Source: Chrysopilus asiliformis
Lineage: Eukaryota; Arthropoda; Insecta; Diptera; Rhagionidae
DNA length: 64,000 bases
Assembly: GCA_964034945.1 (NCBI GenBank)
Contig: OZ035960.1
Span: 23,361,487-23,425,486, forward strand
Direction: 5' to 3'
Part shown: positions 1-11,000 of the stretch, piece by piece
Numbering within the stretch: the stretch's first letter is position 1
How the letters are laid out: every line of letters begins with the position of its first letter
The notes under the pieces: model-generated
Seen by the model: only the letters and a program-made list of their open reading frames with translations
Databases searched by the model: none
What the model was told of the DNA's origin: nothing
Translations under genes and position numbers: made by a program

Positions 1-135
1 TTTACTGGGGATCCCAGTAAAATTACTGGGGATCCCAGTAAAAGTACTGGGATTCACAGTAAAAATTACTGTGATGCCTAGTAAAAATTACTGTGATGCC
101 TAGTAAAAATTACTGTGATGCCTAGTAAAAATTTA
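1..135. repeat. short tandem repeats built on TTACTG
   Basis: Two copies of a unit with TTTACTGGGGATCCCAGTAA are followed by one diverged copy, then three head-to-tail copies of a 22-base unit containing TTACTGTGATGCCTAGT. Each unit is itself close to palindromic (ACTGGG...CCCAGT). The array is cut by the left window edge, so its real length is unknown. Confidence 0.85.
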
Positions 136-579
136 GAATATTTGCGGTAACTTAAGTTTTTACTTTCTTATACGAAGTACATAGTAGGTGGGTCGATCAC
201 CAAAAATCAACTTTTGGTAAAAAATCTGTGAGCAATACTGGAAGTTACCAAAACGGCGCATTTTTAAAAATCAAAATTTCGTTTTTAGCAGTTTACTCCG
301 AAACTATGTATTTTTCAGTAGTCTGATGATAACAAAGGTTGGGACGTAGATTTCGTATAAGAAAGTCAAGTGCTATTCGCATCAGATTTTTCTTTAGTTA
401 TTAAAGTTCGCACTCTTTTTTATACTTATATATCTTTTTAAAATATTAACAACTGTACGTTTCAGAAAACTATACGAAAATATATTTTTTTTAACTTAGT
501 CGCATTACGTAACTAATACCATAACAGTTGCTTTACATGTTATCTTGAGGTTCTTACCTCATACACATCACGACAAATT
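136..579. other. gene-free AT-rich spacer
   Basis: No coding signal is visible. The part near 357-395 (AAGAAAGTCAAGTGCT and following bases) recurs near 34,922-34,955, so it is a fragment of a dispersed repeat. A TACGAAGTACATAGTA-like stretch near 170-187 resembles words at 53,770 and 55,950. Confidence 0.5.
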
Positions 580-836
580 TACTGGGATCAAACAGTAATG
601 AGTCATAATCAGTGAGAAATTTTTGGAAGACTGGAACAATAAAATTTACTGGGAAGAAATCAGTAATTTCCCAGCAATAGTTCACTTGATTTTCAGTAAT
701 TTTTACTGTTTTTTCAGTAATCTTTACTGTGTATCAGTAAATTTTACTGGGAAAACAGTAAAAAATAATTTTTACTGTTTTTCCCAGTAAAATCCCAGTA
801 AAATTTTACTGGGAAATTTACTGGGAAAAGGCCGTC
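580..836. repeat. cluster of TTTACTGGG / CCCAGTAAA motifs on both strands
   Basis: At least a dozen exact or one-off copies of TTTACTG(GG) and its complement CAGTAAA lie here at irregular spacing in both orientations. Many are paired as small inverted repeats, for example around 740-800. It is the same motif as the tandem array at 1-135, separated by about 450 bases. Confidence 0.8.
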
Positions 837-850
837 TGGTTTAGAGTGCA

Positions 851-1287
851 GGGGTGGCTTCATGTAACTTATTTTCGATCGACTAATTGGTCGAAGGAAA
901 TCTTTCGTCGACCAAAACTGATTAAACAGGAGGACACTCACTCTGGTGCACACGATATAAGAGTCTTTTCTGGGTAATTTGGGGTCGCTGAATCCGAATC
1001 TGGCAGTGGTTTGGCTGTACCAGCTCTACTTTTTCCGATATGGTGAGTAACTCATAAATGTTTATAATCTGGAAATCAACAATTATTTTTTCCTTCACAT
1101 CTGAAAAAGTAAAGCTGGTACAGCCAAACCACTGCCAGATTCGGATTCAGCGACCCCAAATTACCCAGAAAAGACTCTTATATCGTGTGCACCAGAGTGA
1201 GTGTCCTCCTGTTTAATCAGTTTTGGTCGACGAAAGATTTCCTTCGACCAATTAGTCGATCGAAAATAAGTTACATGAAGCCACCCC
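851..1287. mobile_element. foldback element with about 185-bp inverted arms
   Basis: The left arm (851 to about 1,039) is repeated almost perfectly in reverse complement at about 1,100-1,287, around a loop of about 60 bases. The arms carry GATTCGGATTCAGCGACCCC next to TTACCCAGAAAAGACTC. The same GATTCGGATTCAGCGACC word heads the units of the tandem array at 41,982-42,590. A much older copy of this inverted repeat lies at about 49,010-49,345. No coding sequence is present, so it is non-autonomous. Confidence 0.85.
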
Positions 1288-1390
1288 AGTTCGTTTGAAA
1301 GGGAAACCGTCGTTAAAAAGAAATTGGAAAATTACTTTAAGTTATTAAAACTTTCATTATTATTGGTACAAAAAATTCTTCAATTCAGCG

Positions 1391-1562
1391 GTAAAAAAAA
1401 TATATTAAAAAAATTAAAAAAAAAAACTTTTATTAAAAAAATATACTAAAAAGGGCTTTGTATCAGAAATAAAAATGATATAAATATTTATTTTATTTTT
1501 CATGCTTTTATCTCTCTTTTATTTCTGATACACAGGGCCCAAAAAAATATTTTTCTTTTATT
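1391..1562. repeat. A/T palindromic repeat, diverged copy
   Basis: The arms read TTGTATCAGAAATAAAA on one side and TTTTATTTCTGATACACAG on the other around an A/T-only centre, flanked by A-rich stretches with CTTTTATTAAAAAAATATAC. It is related to the longer palindrome at 41,640-41,925 and to the half copy at 47,070-47,160. Confidence 0.7.
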
Positions 1563-1589
1563 TTATTAGCGAGTCGAGTTTCGCGAAAT

Positions 1590-1965
1590 ATCAGTTGTGA
1601 TTATCACAAAACTTTCCCTGCAATATTTAGTTTCAGAAAAAATACGTAAAAAATAATATTGTTCAAATATCTCAAGAAAGATGAATGCATTTTTCCCCAA
1701 AAGCGCATAGATTTTGAGAGAATTTCTAAAAACAGCATTGTTTTCAAAAGAATGGTATGGAGGTACCCGTTATAGCTGCCATTACTTTTCCAAAAGTTGA
1801 TAGAAAACTACGATTTTTGTAGAGCTTATTTACAAAAAAAAAGATCAACGCATTCTCGAGTTATTTAAGATACGTATAACGGACAGGCCGGCAGACTGAC
1901 ACACAGATACACGGACATCCTCATAATTTTGCCTGAACCGGATTTTTTATGGGGTTTTATACAAA
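1590..1965 (-). repeat. dispersed repeat, family of 4,845-5,340, opposite orientation
   Basis: Blocks such as GGTACC near 1,760, the ACTTTTCCAAAAGTTGATAG region, AGTTATTTAAGATACGTATA and the following CTGAC/CAGAC-rich part match the reverse complement of 4,920-5,130. The GACA-type microsatellite at 1,890-1,915 is typical of such insect repeats. There is no coding sequence. Confidence 0.65.
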
Positions 1966-2074
1966 AAAAAAATAACCATCTTACCCCCTTTCGACCGCCT
2001 GTTGAGCTATATCTGCAACCAGAGAACGAATTTTAATGGGGTTTTCGGCATTGAATAGAGAATATTACGAGAGA

Positions 2075-2384
2075 TATATCGTCGGTGATAGTGCAATACC
2101 GCGTATGAGCAGTTTGTAAATACCGCGAATCTACATTTTGAATATTTTACAGGGGGAAGAAAAAGTTTGGATTTGCCGCCAACTTCACAACAATGACAGA
2201 TACGCAGTATCGTTTCGTTAGCCAAATAGCGGTTACCTATTGCATAATTCAGATGGCATAACTCCTAAAGTAAGCAATTCATCACTTCGAACATTTAGGC
2301 CCGACATCTCAAAATTGCTACTTTTGTAGATACGCGGTATTTACAAACTGCTCATACGCGGTATTGCACTATCACCGACGATAT
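2075..2384. mobile_element. inverted repeat with about 66-bp arms
   Basis: 2,075-2,142 and 2,319-2,384 are inverted copies with few mismatches. The arms contain CGTCGGTGATAGTGCAATAC, the octamer ACCGCGTA and GAGCAGTTTGTAAATACCGC. The 175-bp centre holds another partial palindrome (GATACGCAGTATC). No coding sequence is visible, so it looks like a non-autonomous DNA element. Confidence 0.75.
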
Positions 2385-2956
2385 GTAGTTAAAAAGGTAC
2401 ACTATTTACTTTTTGTTTGCCCCTCCCATAAAAACAAAATGAAAGGTCTAACTTTGAATATAAATGTTTTTAGTAAAATACTCCGACAATTAAGTAGGCC
2501 ACAAAATTTAATTTTCAATTCAGAGGTTATGAAAAAAAATTTAACCGCAGGAAAAAACAAACACTAAAAATTTTAAAAATGAAAAATATATACATATATA
2601 AAAAATTCTGAAAATATGCGTTTTGCTGCACAGTGAATTCTCAAAAGATAAAAATAAGGAAGAATTTTACAAGAGATTTTCTTCAAATAATTTTATCAAT
2701 TAACCGGAATTGCGATAGTGCGATTTTCTGTATAATTTTTATCCTTTGAGATCTCACTACGCAACAAATCGCACATTCTTAGAGTTTTTATACTAAAAAT
2801 TTTATATTCTTTTTAAGAAAAAGATTTTTCGTTTCCTAATCGCAAAGTTTACTTTAATCGCAAAATTTCCAAATAGATTTTGGTAAACAAAGAAATCGTT
2901 ACGCATTAAAAAAAAACATTTAAATTATTTTATACAAAAATTGTTTTTATTCTTAC
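2385..2956. other. AT-rich sequence, probably intron of the gene at 2,957-3,402
   Basis: I see nothing identifiable here. It follows the donor site of the second exon of the left-edge gene on the minus strand, so it is presumably intronic. Confidence 0.4.
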
Positions 2957-3402
2957 CGAAAACCTCAATTCTTTCTCCAGAACCTTGTCACCAATCACCT
3001 GAATAAGTCCTTCCTCACTGCCCGCCAAAAGTGGTATAAGAAAAACATACGGAGATCCGGTGATATCCTGCAACTGTTAAACACCAAAATATTAGAAAAA
3101 TCATCACACAGCAATTTCCTTAGAATTCCACCTTAATTTATAGATTTCAAAAATAAGTAAATAGAAATACTTACAAACTTATTAACGAGAATTTGAACTT
3201 GAATGGAATTCGTGACTCCGGACAGATTTTCGCACAATTTCAAAATTTTAACGGGTTCAATTTTGTAACAGTCGTTATTCATCTCCGGTGGATTTTGACC
3301 GTTATTCAACGCACTGTTAATATCATTGATAGCAATACTATTGCCGTTACTTCCTCCGCCACTTTCACCGGTAGTGGACGCAATTAAATTACTTTGACTC
3401 AT
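2957..3402 (-). CDS. 5' part of an unrecognised protein-coding gene (two exons)
   Basis: On the minus strand an ATG at 3,402-3,400 opens an exon that ends at 3,175 before the donor GTAAGT. A second exon runs 3,067-2,957 between an acceptor (TTGCAG) and a donor (GTAAGA). Both are in phase 0 (76 + 37 codons), which supports a real spliced gene. The N-terminus is Ser/Gly/Asn-rich and probably disordered. From about residue 46 it becomes helical-looking (KIEPVKILKLCENL), and exon 2 contains SPYVFLIPLLAGSEEGLIQV. I do not recognise the family. The remaining exons lie in or beyond the repeat-filled stretch toward base 1 and were not found. The translation start could be further upstream, but the three codons before this ATG contain no other ATG. 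Confidence 0.55.
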
Positions 3403-3748
3403 TTTTTTCAAGTCCCCTTCTATGTGTGATATTTCGAGGAATTTCCAATTGAATTCTTAATTACAAAATCACACCGAGATAACGTTTCCGTTCAATTTAA
3501 AATTAACTAAGTGTGTCACATTAATTACTCGCGTCAATTCCTCGTTAATTACTTGTGTTGGCTAGCGTACAAAATCACTTCGCACTTCACTTTCGTTGGT
3601 CACAAATGCGTAAAATGCGGGAAAATCAAAAGAAAATGGATAATGCACAAACAACCCTAAAATCCGCACACGATATTTCTTTCTTTACATTAATCAGTGC
3701 TCTATTTACCTATAGAGCTACCTGCAGTTACATTTTCCAATCGCTATG
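3403..3748 (-). promoter_or_regulatory. likely 5' leader and promoter of the left-edge gene
   Basis: This is gene-free sequence directly upstream of the minus-strand ATG at 3,402. No TATA box or initiator stands out. The assignment rests only on position. Confidence 0.3.
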
Positions 3749-3961
3749 CTATCTTTTTAATATATAGCGCAATTCACTTGCCTTCAATCCAAATATTGAC
3801 AATAATTCACTTTTTGTTAGCTCGTTTACGTTTTCGTCGCGAATTGATTTAATTTGCGCTGCTATAAAGAATTTTTCTTTTTTTTCTAGCCACTGAGACG
3901 CGATGGCACAAAACGGAAGAGACCAAAGAAACTTCTTTCCTCCACGAAAGCTTTTTGACAT
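3749..3961 (-). CDS. small unrecognised ORF, 70 codons
   Basis: An uninterrupted reading frame starts at ATG 3,961-3,959 and ends in a stop at 3,749. The product is basic and mixed in composition (SKSFRGGKKFLWSLPFCAIA near the start, ending NELTKSELL...RYILKR), which looks more protein-like than most frames in this AT-rich DNA. Directly upstream, TTTTTAAACAG could be a splice acceptor, so this may be a last exon rather than a whole gene. I do not recognise it. A chance ORF is possible. Confidence 0.25.
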   Translation of the reverse strand: MSKSFRGGKKFLWSLPFCAIASQWLEKKEKFFIAAQIKSIRDENVNELTKSELLSIFGLKASELRYILKR

Positions 3962-4343
3962 CTGTTTAAAAATATTGGGGCAACCAGTAGAATCCTATCA
4001 ACAAAGAGTGAAAAGCACCAACTGAACTGAGAAGCAGCCAACAATATTTACGTCTACAACGCACAGTGAAACCAAAAGTTTATTTTGTTTGTTACTGGAA
4101 TTCAACACTATATTTTGCACGAAATTTCTCAGTTCATTTGCGAGCAGTGATGCTCTTTGGATACAATTGTATCATACTTTTGGATACATTTTCTGAAAAA
4201 CGTTATCTTTTTGGTCACGGACATCTTTGGCTGCAAGTGATTCCATATAAAAAAAAAGAAATGTTGTAATATTCTTACAAAGTTTTTTTTTCAACTGTTA
4301 CAATTTCACTAGAGCTCGATCTATATCCACAAGCCCACCAATG
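3962..4343. other. intergenic sequence, nothing identified
   Basis: AT-rich. The only open frame (4,066-4,269, plus strand) has no recognisable features. Confidence 0.4.
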
Positions 4344-4615
4344 CACTCAGAAAAATGTCCAGGTCAACTTTTTGTCAGGTTAACTCTGACCTTACAGAGG
4401 TGTCTGTAAGCCAGCTAGTGGACAGAGTTAACCTATCTAAGGTCAACTCTTGCAGCTCCCAATGCCCTACTTCACCTGCTGGTGGCTTAATTTCAGAATT
4501 TCTCCGACCACAGGTCAACTCAGTTTTACTTGCCCACATGCAGGCGAACGCGCGCCTGCCCGAGGCCAATTACGCCGTATGTAGGTCGTCGAGTTAGCCT
4601 CCATTTTTCTGAGTG
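4344..4615. mobile_element. short DNA transposon-like element with CACTCAGAAAAATG ends
   Basis: The ends CACTCAGAAAAATG and CATTTTTCTGAGTG are exact inverted repeats of 14 bp. The interior is GC-richer than its surroundings and holds repeated AGGTCAACT and its complement form AGTTAACCT/AGTTAACTC (near 4,360, 4,375, 4,425, 4,440, 4,515), which resembles clusters of transposase-binding sites. No clear target-site duplication is visible. The CAC start recalls Transib-type ends, but this is only a resemblance. Confidence 0.7.
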
Positions 4616-4844
4616 TGTTTTATACGGAGTTATTCAAAAGATTCCGTTGCTAAATATACTTTAATGTGTTCAAGAAACTTGTCTACTTTTAGGCGTTCGA
4701 AAAAATCGGTTGTAAAGAATTGTCCCTAGATTTACGACGATTTTGGACGAGCAAAATTTATCGATTTTGCGTTGTATAATAAAACGTCTCAAATCGACGG
4801 ATGCATGCATTTTAACATGTTATTATCTTCAGAATACCCAAGTT

Positions 4845-5340
4845 TTTACTTTCCTCTGCTATAGAGAGAAAGTATTGTATTCATGATGGAGACCGTCTCG
4901 AGAACGAGATCAGATAGAGGCTTTCTGGTGAGTACGAAATCAGTTTCAGGCAAAATTATGGAGATGTCCGTGCATCTGTCTGTCAGTCAGCCCGTTTTAC
5001 GTATCTTATATAACTCGCGATAGCGTTGAAAACTTGACATTTTTGGTAAATAAGTTTTACGAAAATCGTAGTTTTGTATCTACTTTTGGAAAAGTAACTT
5101 TAGCAACAACGGGTGGTACCTCTTATGTAATTTTTTTTAAATGTATTTTTTTTTTAAATTCGAAACCTATGCGCTTTTGGGTCTTTTTTTCATTTTTGAA
5201 TATCAAAAAAATTAAAGGATATACAATTTTCCACATTTTTTCTTTTAACAATTTTTACGCGGTGTCGAAATTTTTTAAAAAATAATTATATATTTTGTCC
5301 GAAATTAAATATTGCAGAGGAAAGTGTTGTATTGATCACA
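4845..5340 (+). repeat. dispersed repeat with CTGTC-rich segment
   Basis: It begins near GAGAAAGTATTGTATTCATG, continues through a CATCTGTCTGTCAGTCAGCC segment, then the block shared in reverse complement with 1,590-1,965. It is non-coding. Homopolymer-rich A/T sequence follows to 5,340. Confidence 0.65.
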
Positions 5341-6404
5341 ACTGATATTTTTTATTAACTTTGGAAGTTATAGTTTGTTTCAAAACGTTTTAGCGACATT
5401 TTATCATATCAAACTTTATTCCTACTCCTTTGTTTTATCGCCTTTTGCAAGTTTAGGGACTACCAGGAAAAACCCTGAAAACGACAAATAAAACAGGAAA
5501 AAGCAATGTCTGACCTGCATTTATGTGCAGAAAACTTTCATACCGGAAGAAATTTGCGACGGTTTCTGGTAGAAGAGAAATCCAACAGAAGAGAAAATTT
5601 TTGTTCTGTAAAATCAAGAGATAAAAGGGCTTTTCGGCATCATCATGTGCGACAAGTTGTTTACATAACAGTAGTGAAGTTGCCTACAAGAAATCAGCAT
5701 ACTTCTTTCGTTAACCCTTTCGGCACATTCGTATATCTTTCAAATTATCTTTTGATCCGATGCAAAATAAAATCCTTGTTAAACATCGTTAGGAAAATTA
5801 AAGCGTATTTTAGGAGGAATACAGTTGAGACCGCTTAAGAGAAACCCGCTTAGCAGCAAAAACCGCTTAGAAACACACAATCCTAAAATCCGTTACCTTT
5901 TTCGCTTACCAGCTATTAAGAACATAAACCGCTGACGAGAACAAGAAAATTTTGGAAAAAAAACCAAAAAAACACTCAAGTTGACCTGCTTAGCAACAGA
6001 TTAATCTCATCAAGTGCATAAAGAAAGTTAAAACTAGAAAATTGCTTACATTTTCTGCAAATTAGAGTATTTTTTAATGTTCTTTACGATTCATAAAATA
6101 TCACAATAAATATATAAAATGCTAGACGAAAGTATTCATTAAATTCATTCCTAAATATTTTTTTTCACATCATCGAAAATTTTCTTATGTTTTTACATTT
6201 CTTACATACCAAGTATTACTCGTAAAATCACTTGAAAAATCATAACGTAATCTTGTCACTGATTTTGAGAATGGTTTGATGGTTTTGACGGTTAGTTATT
6301 TCGTAAATGCTCCAAATCCGACTGCACACATGACTTTAAGCGGCATAACTTCGGCAAAACATCCGATCAACTTAATCTTTTGAGAGATGAAAATCGAGAA
6401 CTAA
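5341..6404. other. intergenic sequence
   Basis: No gene is recognised. An open frame at 5,506-5,838 (plus) has no family features. Between 5,825 and 5,985 the word ACCGCTTA and variants recur several times in one orientation, which may be a decayed tandem repeat. Confidence 0.4.
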
Positions 6405-6524
6405 TCACCCCGATTGCGAGTGTCGTGTCGTTTTCGACATGTGTTGTTGTTGGTAGAAAAACACTAACAACAACACGTGAAACGACTCTTGTCGAAAACG
6501 ACACGACACTCGCAATCGGGGTGA
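6405..6524. mobile_element. palindromic MITE, TCACCCC type, with TGTTGTTGTTGGT core
   Basis: TCACCCCGATTGCGAGTGTC at the left end is repeated exactly in reverse complement at the right end, and the pairing continues almost to the middle. The centre is TGTTGTTGTTGGTAGAAAAA followed by CACTAACAACAACA, a second hairpin. A near-identical copy lies at 25,373-25,503 and a decayed one at 14,365-14,495. Two others (10,908-11,034 and 53,168-53,283) share only the core. Confidence 0.9.
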
Positions 6525-6691
6525 AGATTATGCAAAAAAAAACCATTTCTAAAAAAATTGCAGGCAAAAATAGCCCATTTAAATTTTTTTTAGTGAACCA
6601 TTTTCGAGAAAATCGCAAATGTTTGCTTTAATTGTTTGAGGAAGAGAAAGCCCAGCTCCATTTTTCCCGTATTTGAATGGGGTTCAATTAA

Positions 6692-7255
6692 AACATAACA
6701 AAAGCTATAATTGCCAATCTGGCAATTATTGAAAACCCGTATGGTGATTTAAGTGAATGGCGAACAGTTTTATCAAAATTCCACTATGAAGTCAAACTTT
6801 CCAATAAGATTTTTTAAAATTTGTTCCAATCGGATTTTGATGTATGGGAGTTTTATGTAGAATAATATCCTGAATAACTTTTGTTCTTGTACTTTTTTGA
6901 TAAGATACACCGTTTTTGAGATATTCGCAAAAATCGTTTTCGTTCGTATGGGGGGTACCCCCCCTAATGGTCCATTTTTGCCCATTAACGAACTTAGCCT
7001 CGCATTTTACGAAAAACGGATCTGCGCAAAATTCCAAGTCTCTAGCTCAATCCATGCGCCCGCAATCCGCGCCACAGACAGACAGACGGACGGACGGACG
7101 GACGGACAGACGGACGGACATGCTAAATTCAACTTTTTTCATCATTCTAAACACACTGGTGTAATTCATTTTTGTGTGTGATGACGGGATCTTGGCGTTA
7201 CAAACGGTAAGGCAAAGTTAATATACCCTTTGGTTTCACCATACGGGTATAAAAA
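6692..7255 (+). repeat. interspersed repeat with GACGGACG microsatellite, full-length copy
   Basis: It starts AACATAACAAAAGCTATAAT, with a hairpin AATTGCCA-ATC-TGGCAATT directly after. It has a middle block GGATTTTGATGTATGGGAGT, a run of GACA/GACGGACG at 7,076-7,120, and ends TTTCACCATACGGGTATAAA. The two ends recur fused at 43,892-43,966. Related diverged pieces are at 51,075-51,265, 55,275-55,990 and 57,905-58,245. There is no coding potential. Confidence 0.85.
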
Positions 7256-8061
7256 CGGATCTGTCCGATTTAGCGGTCGTGCTAAAATTTCGTTATACCC
7301 ACCATAAATCTGAATAACCTAGATTTCTAATAAACATACACAAAGAGTAAAAACCAAAAGTTTTATGTGATTCAAAATTTATTTCATTTAGGTAATTAAC
7401 ATTTTTTTTAATACAGACATTCGAAAGCGTAATTATGTTTAATTAAAATAAAAATTATCGCTCTTACTGTAGTTTTCACTTAAACTACATAATTTAGTTT
7501 TTTATATAATTTTAGCTTAAAATAATCTCTGAGCTTGGTCATTTTTCCTCAATCCCTTTTTTGGATTTTTTTTTTTAATTTTCTGAGATTGAAATTATAA
7601 GAAAAGTCAGTTGTGGAAGAATGCGTTAGCTTGGAAAATGGTTGTGAATTGCAACTATAAATGGTATCTAAAAAGTCATTCATTTACGATCTAAAATAAA
7701 AAATTCAAATAAAAAACATTCGTGCGATAATTCTCATTTTAAATTTATATCGAATTCAGCTTTCTTATTCCACAGAGATGTACATTAAATATAATAATAT
7801 TATGTATGTACTTCACTCACATCCAAATAATGCATATTGAAAATGGGATACTTACAAAATGACATATGAAATCATAATCATTTATTAAATGCTTAACGTC
7901 TAATCCGTTTATACCATTTTGATTTTTTTTTCCAAAGAGAAAAAAAAATAGAAAATAAACTAAAACTTGCAATAAATCTAGAATACAACATCTTTCCTTA
8001 GGTTAATATAATTCGCATGAATGTTTGCGAAATGTTTTGTAGATTTTAATTGTTCGCAATT
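7256..8061 (-). other. likely 3' UTR and downstream flank of x16
   Basis: AT-rich, gene-free sequence follows the x16 stop codon on the minus strand. Polyadenylation-signal-like AATAAA on the minus strand (TTTATT on plus) occurs at 7,881-7,886 and 7,378-7,383, among others. Which one is used cannot be read from sequence. Confidence 0.5.
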
Positions 8062-11000
8062 TTAATGGGTGCCGTTACGCTCCTTAGAAACCGATCGTGA
8101 TGGTGAGCCGCGTCCCCGAGAATCTGAGCGACGTGCGGACTTGCTTTTGCCACGGCTCTCGTGACTGTTTGAACGACGGACCGGTGAGCGTGATGTGTCG
8201 TATCTACGCTTTGCTGGTGAGCGATTCCGTTCAATGCTGCCATTTCTCTCATCCCCGCTAGCGTGAGCGTCACCATTGCGATGGCCGTTTCGGGACTCGC
8301 GTGAACGTCTATTGCCATGAGAACGGCGTTCAGGATGCGAGTCACGACTGCGAGATCGTGAACGTGAACGACTGGAGCGTGATCGAGATCCGGTACGTGA
8401 TCTTGTGCGGTGATCACGTGAGTAGCTGCGGCTGCGTGAGCGGCTCCTGAAGAAGAAAAAATTCATATCAATCAATTGTTTTACGTTACTCATCTCTATA
8501 AAATGTAAAATTGTTTGAATTAGAGAAAAGCATATTCCTTTTTGTGATTTCTTTGATTCGAAATTATAGTCACAACCGCGGAATTTTGACAATTTTCAAG
8601 CAATATGCTTTTCACGGAAATAAATGGTATATTTTGAGAGTTTTTAAATAAATCTTAAAAGTTATTAAAAATACAAAATAAAGATTTAGAAACTTACGCA
8701 TTTTTATAATAATATGTTTTTTATATATTATATATTCTTCATAAAATTGTTAAAATAATACTTATAATAATAATAATATTAAAAAATAAATAGAACTCAC
8801 TATTCAGACAACAGCGCGATGTTCTTTTTTTAAACAACATGAGATACAAGTAACTGTGTGTTTACTGTGTGACTGAGAACGATTAGTAGTACGCATAATG
8901 GATACAACATTGTTGATATTTCAAATAATCCCACATATATTTTTGGTCAGAATCTGAATATTGTTTTGCAGTCAAAATGGCGAAAGAAGCAGACGAACAG
9001 GATGATATCGAGATTTATGTAAAATTCAGTCGTTAATGACGTTCCCGCAACCAACCGGAAGTTTGGAAGTTCTAGGTGAATAAAGTAGATATCTAGATGT
9101 TCTCTAAGCGCGCGAACAGGCAGAGATGAAGCAGAAACCCAAAACAAGCAGTTCATATACACACTGAAGTTCTACTCACATGATTTTTTTTTTCGTACAT
9201 ATTACTGTTTTTTCCAAAAATACATAGTCAAAGTAATTTTTTTTTTGTTTTGCTTGCAATGGAGAAAATTTTGATATGATTGAAGGGATGAGATTGTCAT
9301 GCATGCATTTTTAATGTGGATTATTATTACTATTTTTGATTTGCTTATCAATGATCCCCAAAATTGATTTGTTTTGATGGTTCACTGGTTGCACACAGTA
9401 ATTTTGAATGGTGGATAGCGCAGCAGTTGTTGCCGTTTGTTTTTTTTTTGGTTCTAGTATCAGTTTCAGTAGCAGTTGCACAAATGACGACGAAAGGGAC
9501 TCGAATTGCGATTCATTTGATCCTGCGCGACTCATTTCAAGGAGATTCATTTCAACATCTATTGAAAAATAAAACTATAATTTCAAATAAAATCATTTTA
9601 AAACATAAAATGTAATTTTTTTTCTCTATTAATTCATTTTGTTGTGTGTAAACCAAAGAGTTTTACTAATTGAGAGTGAAGATCTATTCTTATCCTCGAT
9701 GAAATCAAATCTATTTGATTGGTGATTTTAATGAAACTGTAAAATATTCTTTTTCGCAACAACAATAAGTGACACTTTTGACGTTCAACATCAATGTGTT
9801 TAGGGAATTATGAAAAAAAAAAAAAAATTTCGACTTTCCGGATTTACCCACACCCCGCCCTCCCTCCCCCTCTTTTTCTTCCCCTTCCGAATTTTCGATT
9901 TTTTTTACCGAATTGTATATCACCGTACAACTACTCCAGACTATCCCCCTCTCCACTAAACGTGTGACGTATTTATGTAAGGTCTCGTTTTCACTGAAGA
10001 AAACTCGGAGAAGATTTACTCTCAGTCAATTATTTCACAAGTAAAATCGCCTAAAATTCGTAAATTGTAATTGTGGAAACCAAAAAGGGTATATAAGTTT
10101 TGCTGTAACATTTGTAACAAATGTTAACTAATGGTCGGACAAATAAATTAATTACATCAGCGTATTTTGAATGATGATTCAACTTAATTTTTGCATGCCC
10201 GTCTGTCCGTCCGTAGACAAGTTAACTTGAGAACGAATTTGACTAGAAATTGAGTTTTTTTTTCGTAAAATTAGGGGTCGAATTCGTAAAATCGGAGGTC
10301 GAATTCGTTAATGAACAAATCCCCAACTAAAACAACCTGAACCGTTTTTTGCGATTTTCTCTAAAACCGTACGTCGTTTCGAAAAAGTTATAAAAACAAC
10401 ATCATTCATAATGCAACTTTATATAAGTGCTTCATACATGAAAATTCAATCGGAGCAGCTTTAAAAAAAATTCACCGGAATTGTGTAATCTATTTGAAAG
10501 TTTTGAATCACGCTATATAGGAGTTTTATTGATTTCTCTCTTTTCCCTGTAAAAAAAATTCCCGTGGCAAATTTTACATGTTTTCACTTGCAAAAAATCA
10601 TGCCGACAGCAACACTTTTGCAGCATTAGGCGGTTGAAATAAAGTATAAGTCTCTGTATCTCGGGAAGTATTCCAGATAGACTGGAAATTAAGCATAAAA
10701 TCGTTTTTGGTAAAACGGAATATCTATTGAATTGGGAAAATCAGGTTTCTTCACTTCAGCCCTAAGAACATTAGACAAACTTCGTCCTTACGTAATGCAT
10801 TCGCTGAAGTGCTAATTCCAGGGTTCACAACTTTCCGCGAGTCATGGTAGAGAATTTTCTGTCTCTAATTTTTACTGAATTGTCTCTAATTTTTACTGAA
10901 TATCAGGGGCCCTATCACCGAACACAATGCGATTGGTTCGGATCGTAAATTTTATGTTGTTGTTGGTATAAAACACTAAGAACAACATAAACTTTACATT

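Noticed and set aside
7076..7120. GACGGACG microsatellite as an independent tandem repeat
   Set aside because: It is an internal part of a dispersed repeat family seen at several places in the window.
8046..8417. 123-codon minus-strand frame rich in His and Ala
   Set aside because: Alternate phase of the x16 RS exon; the RS phase joins correctly to the zinc-knuckle exon.
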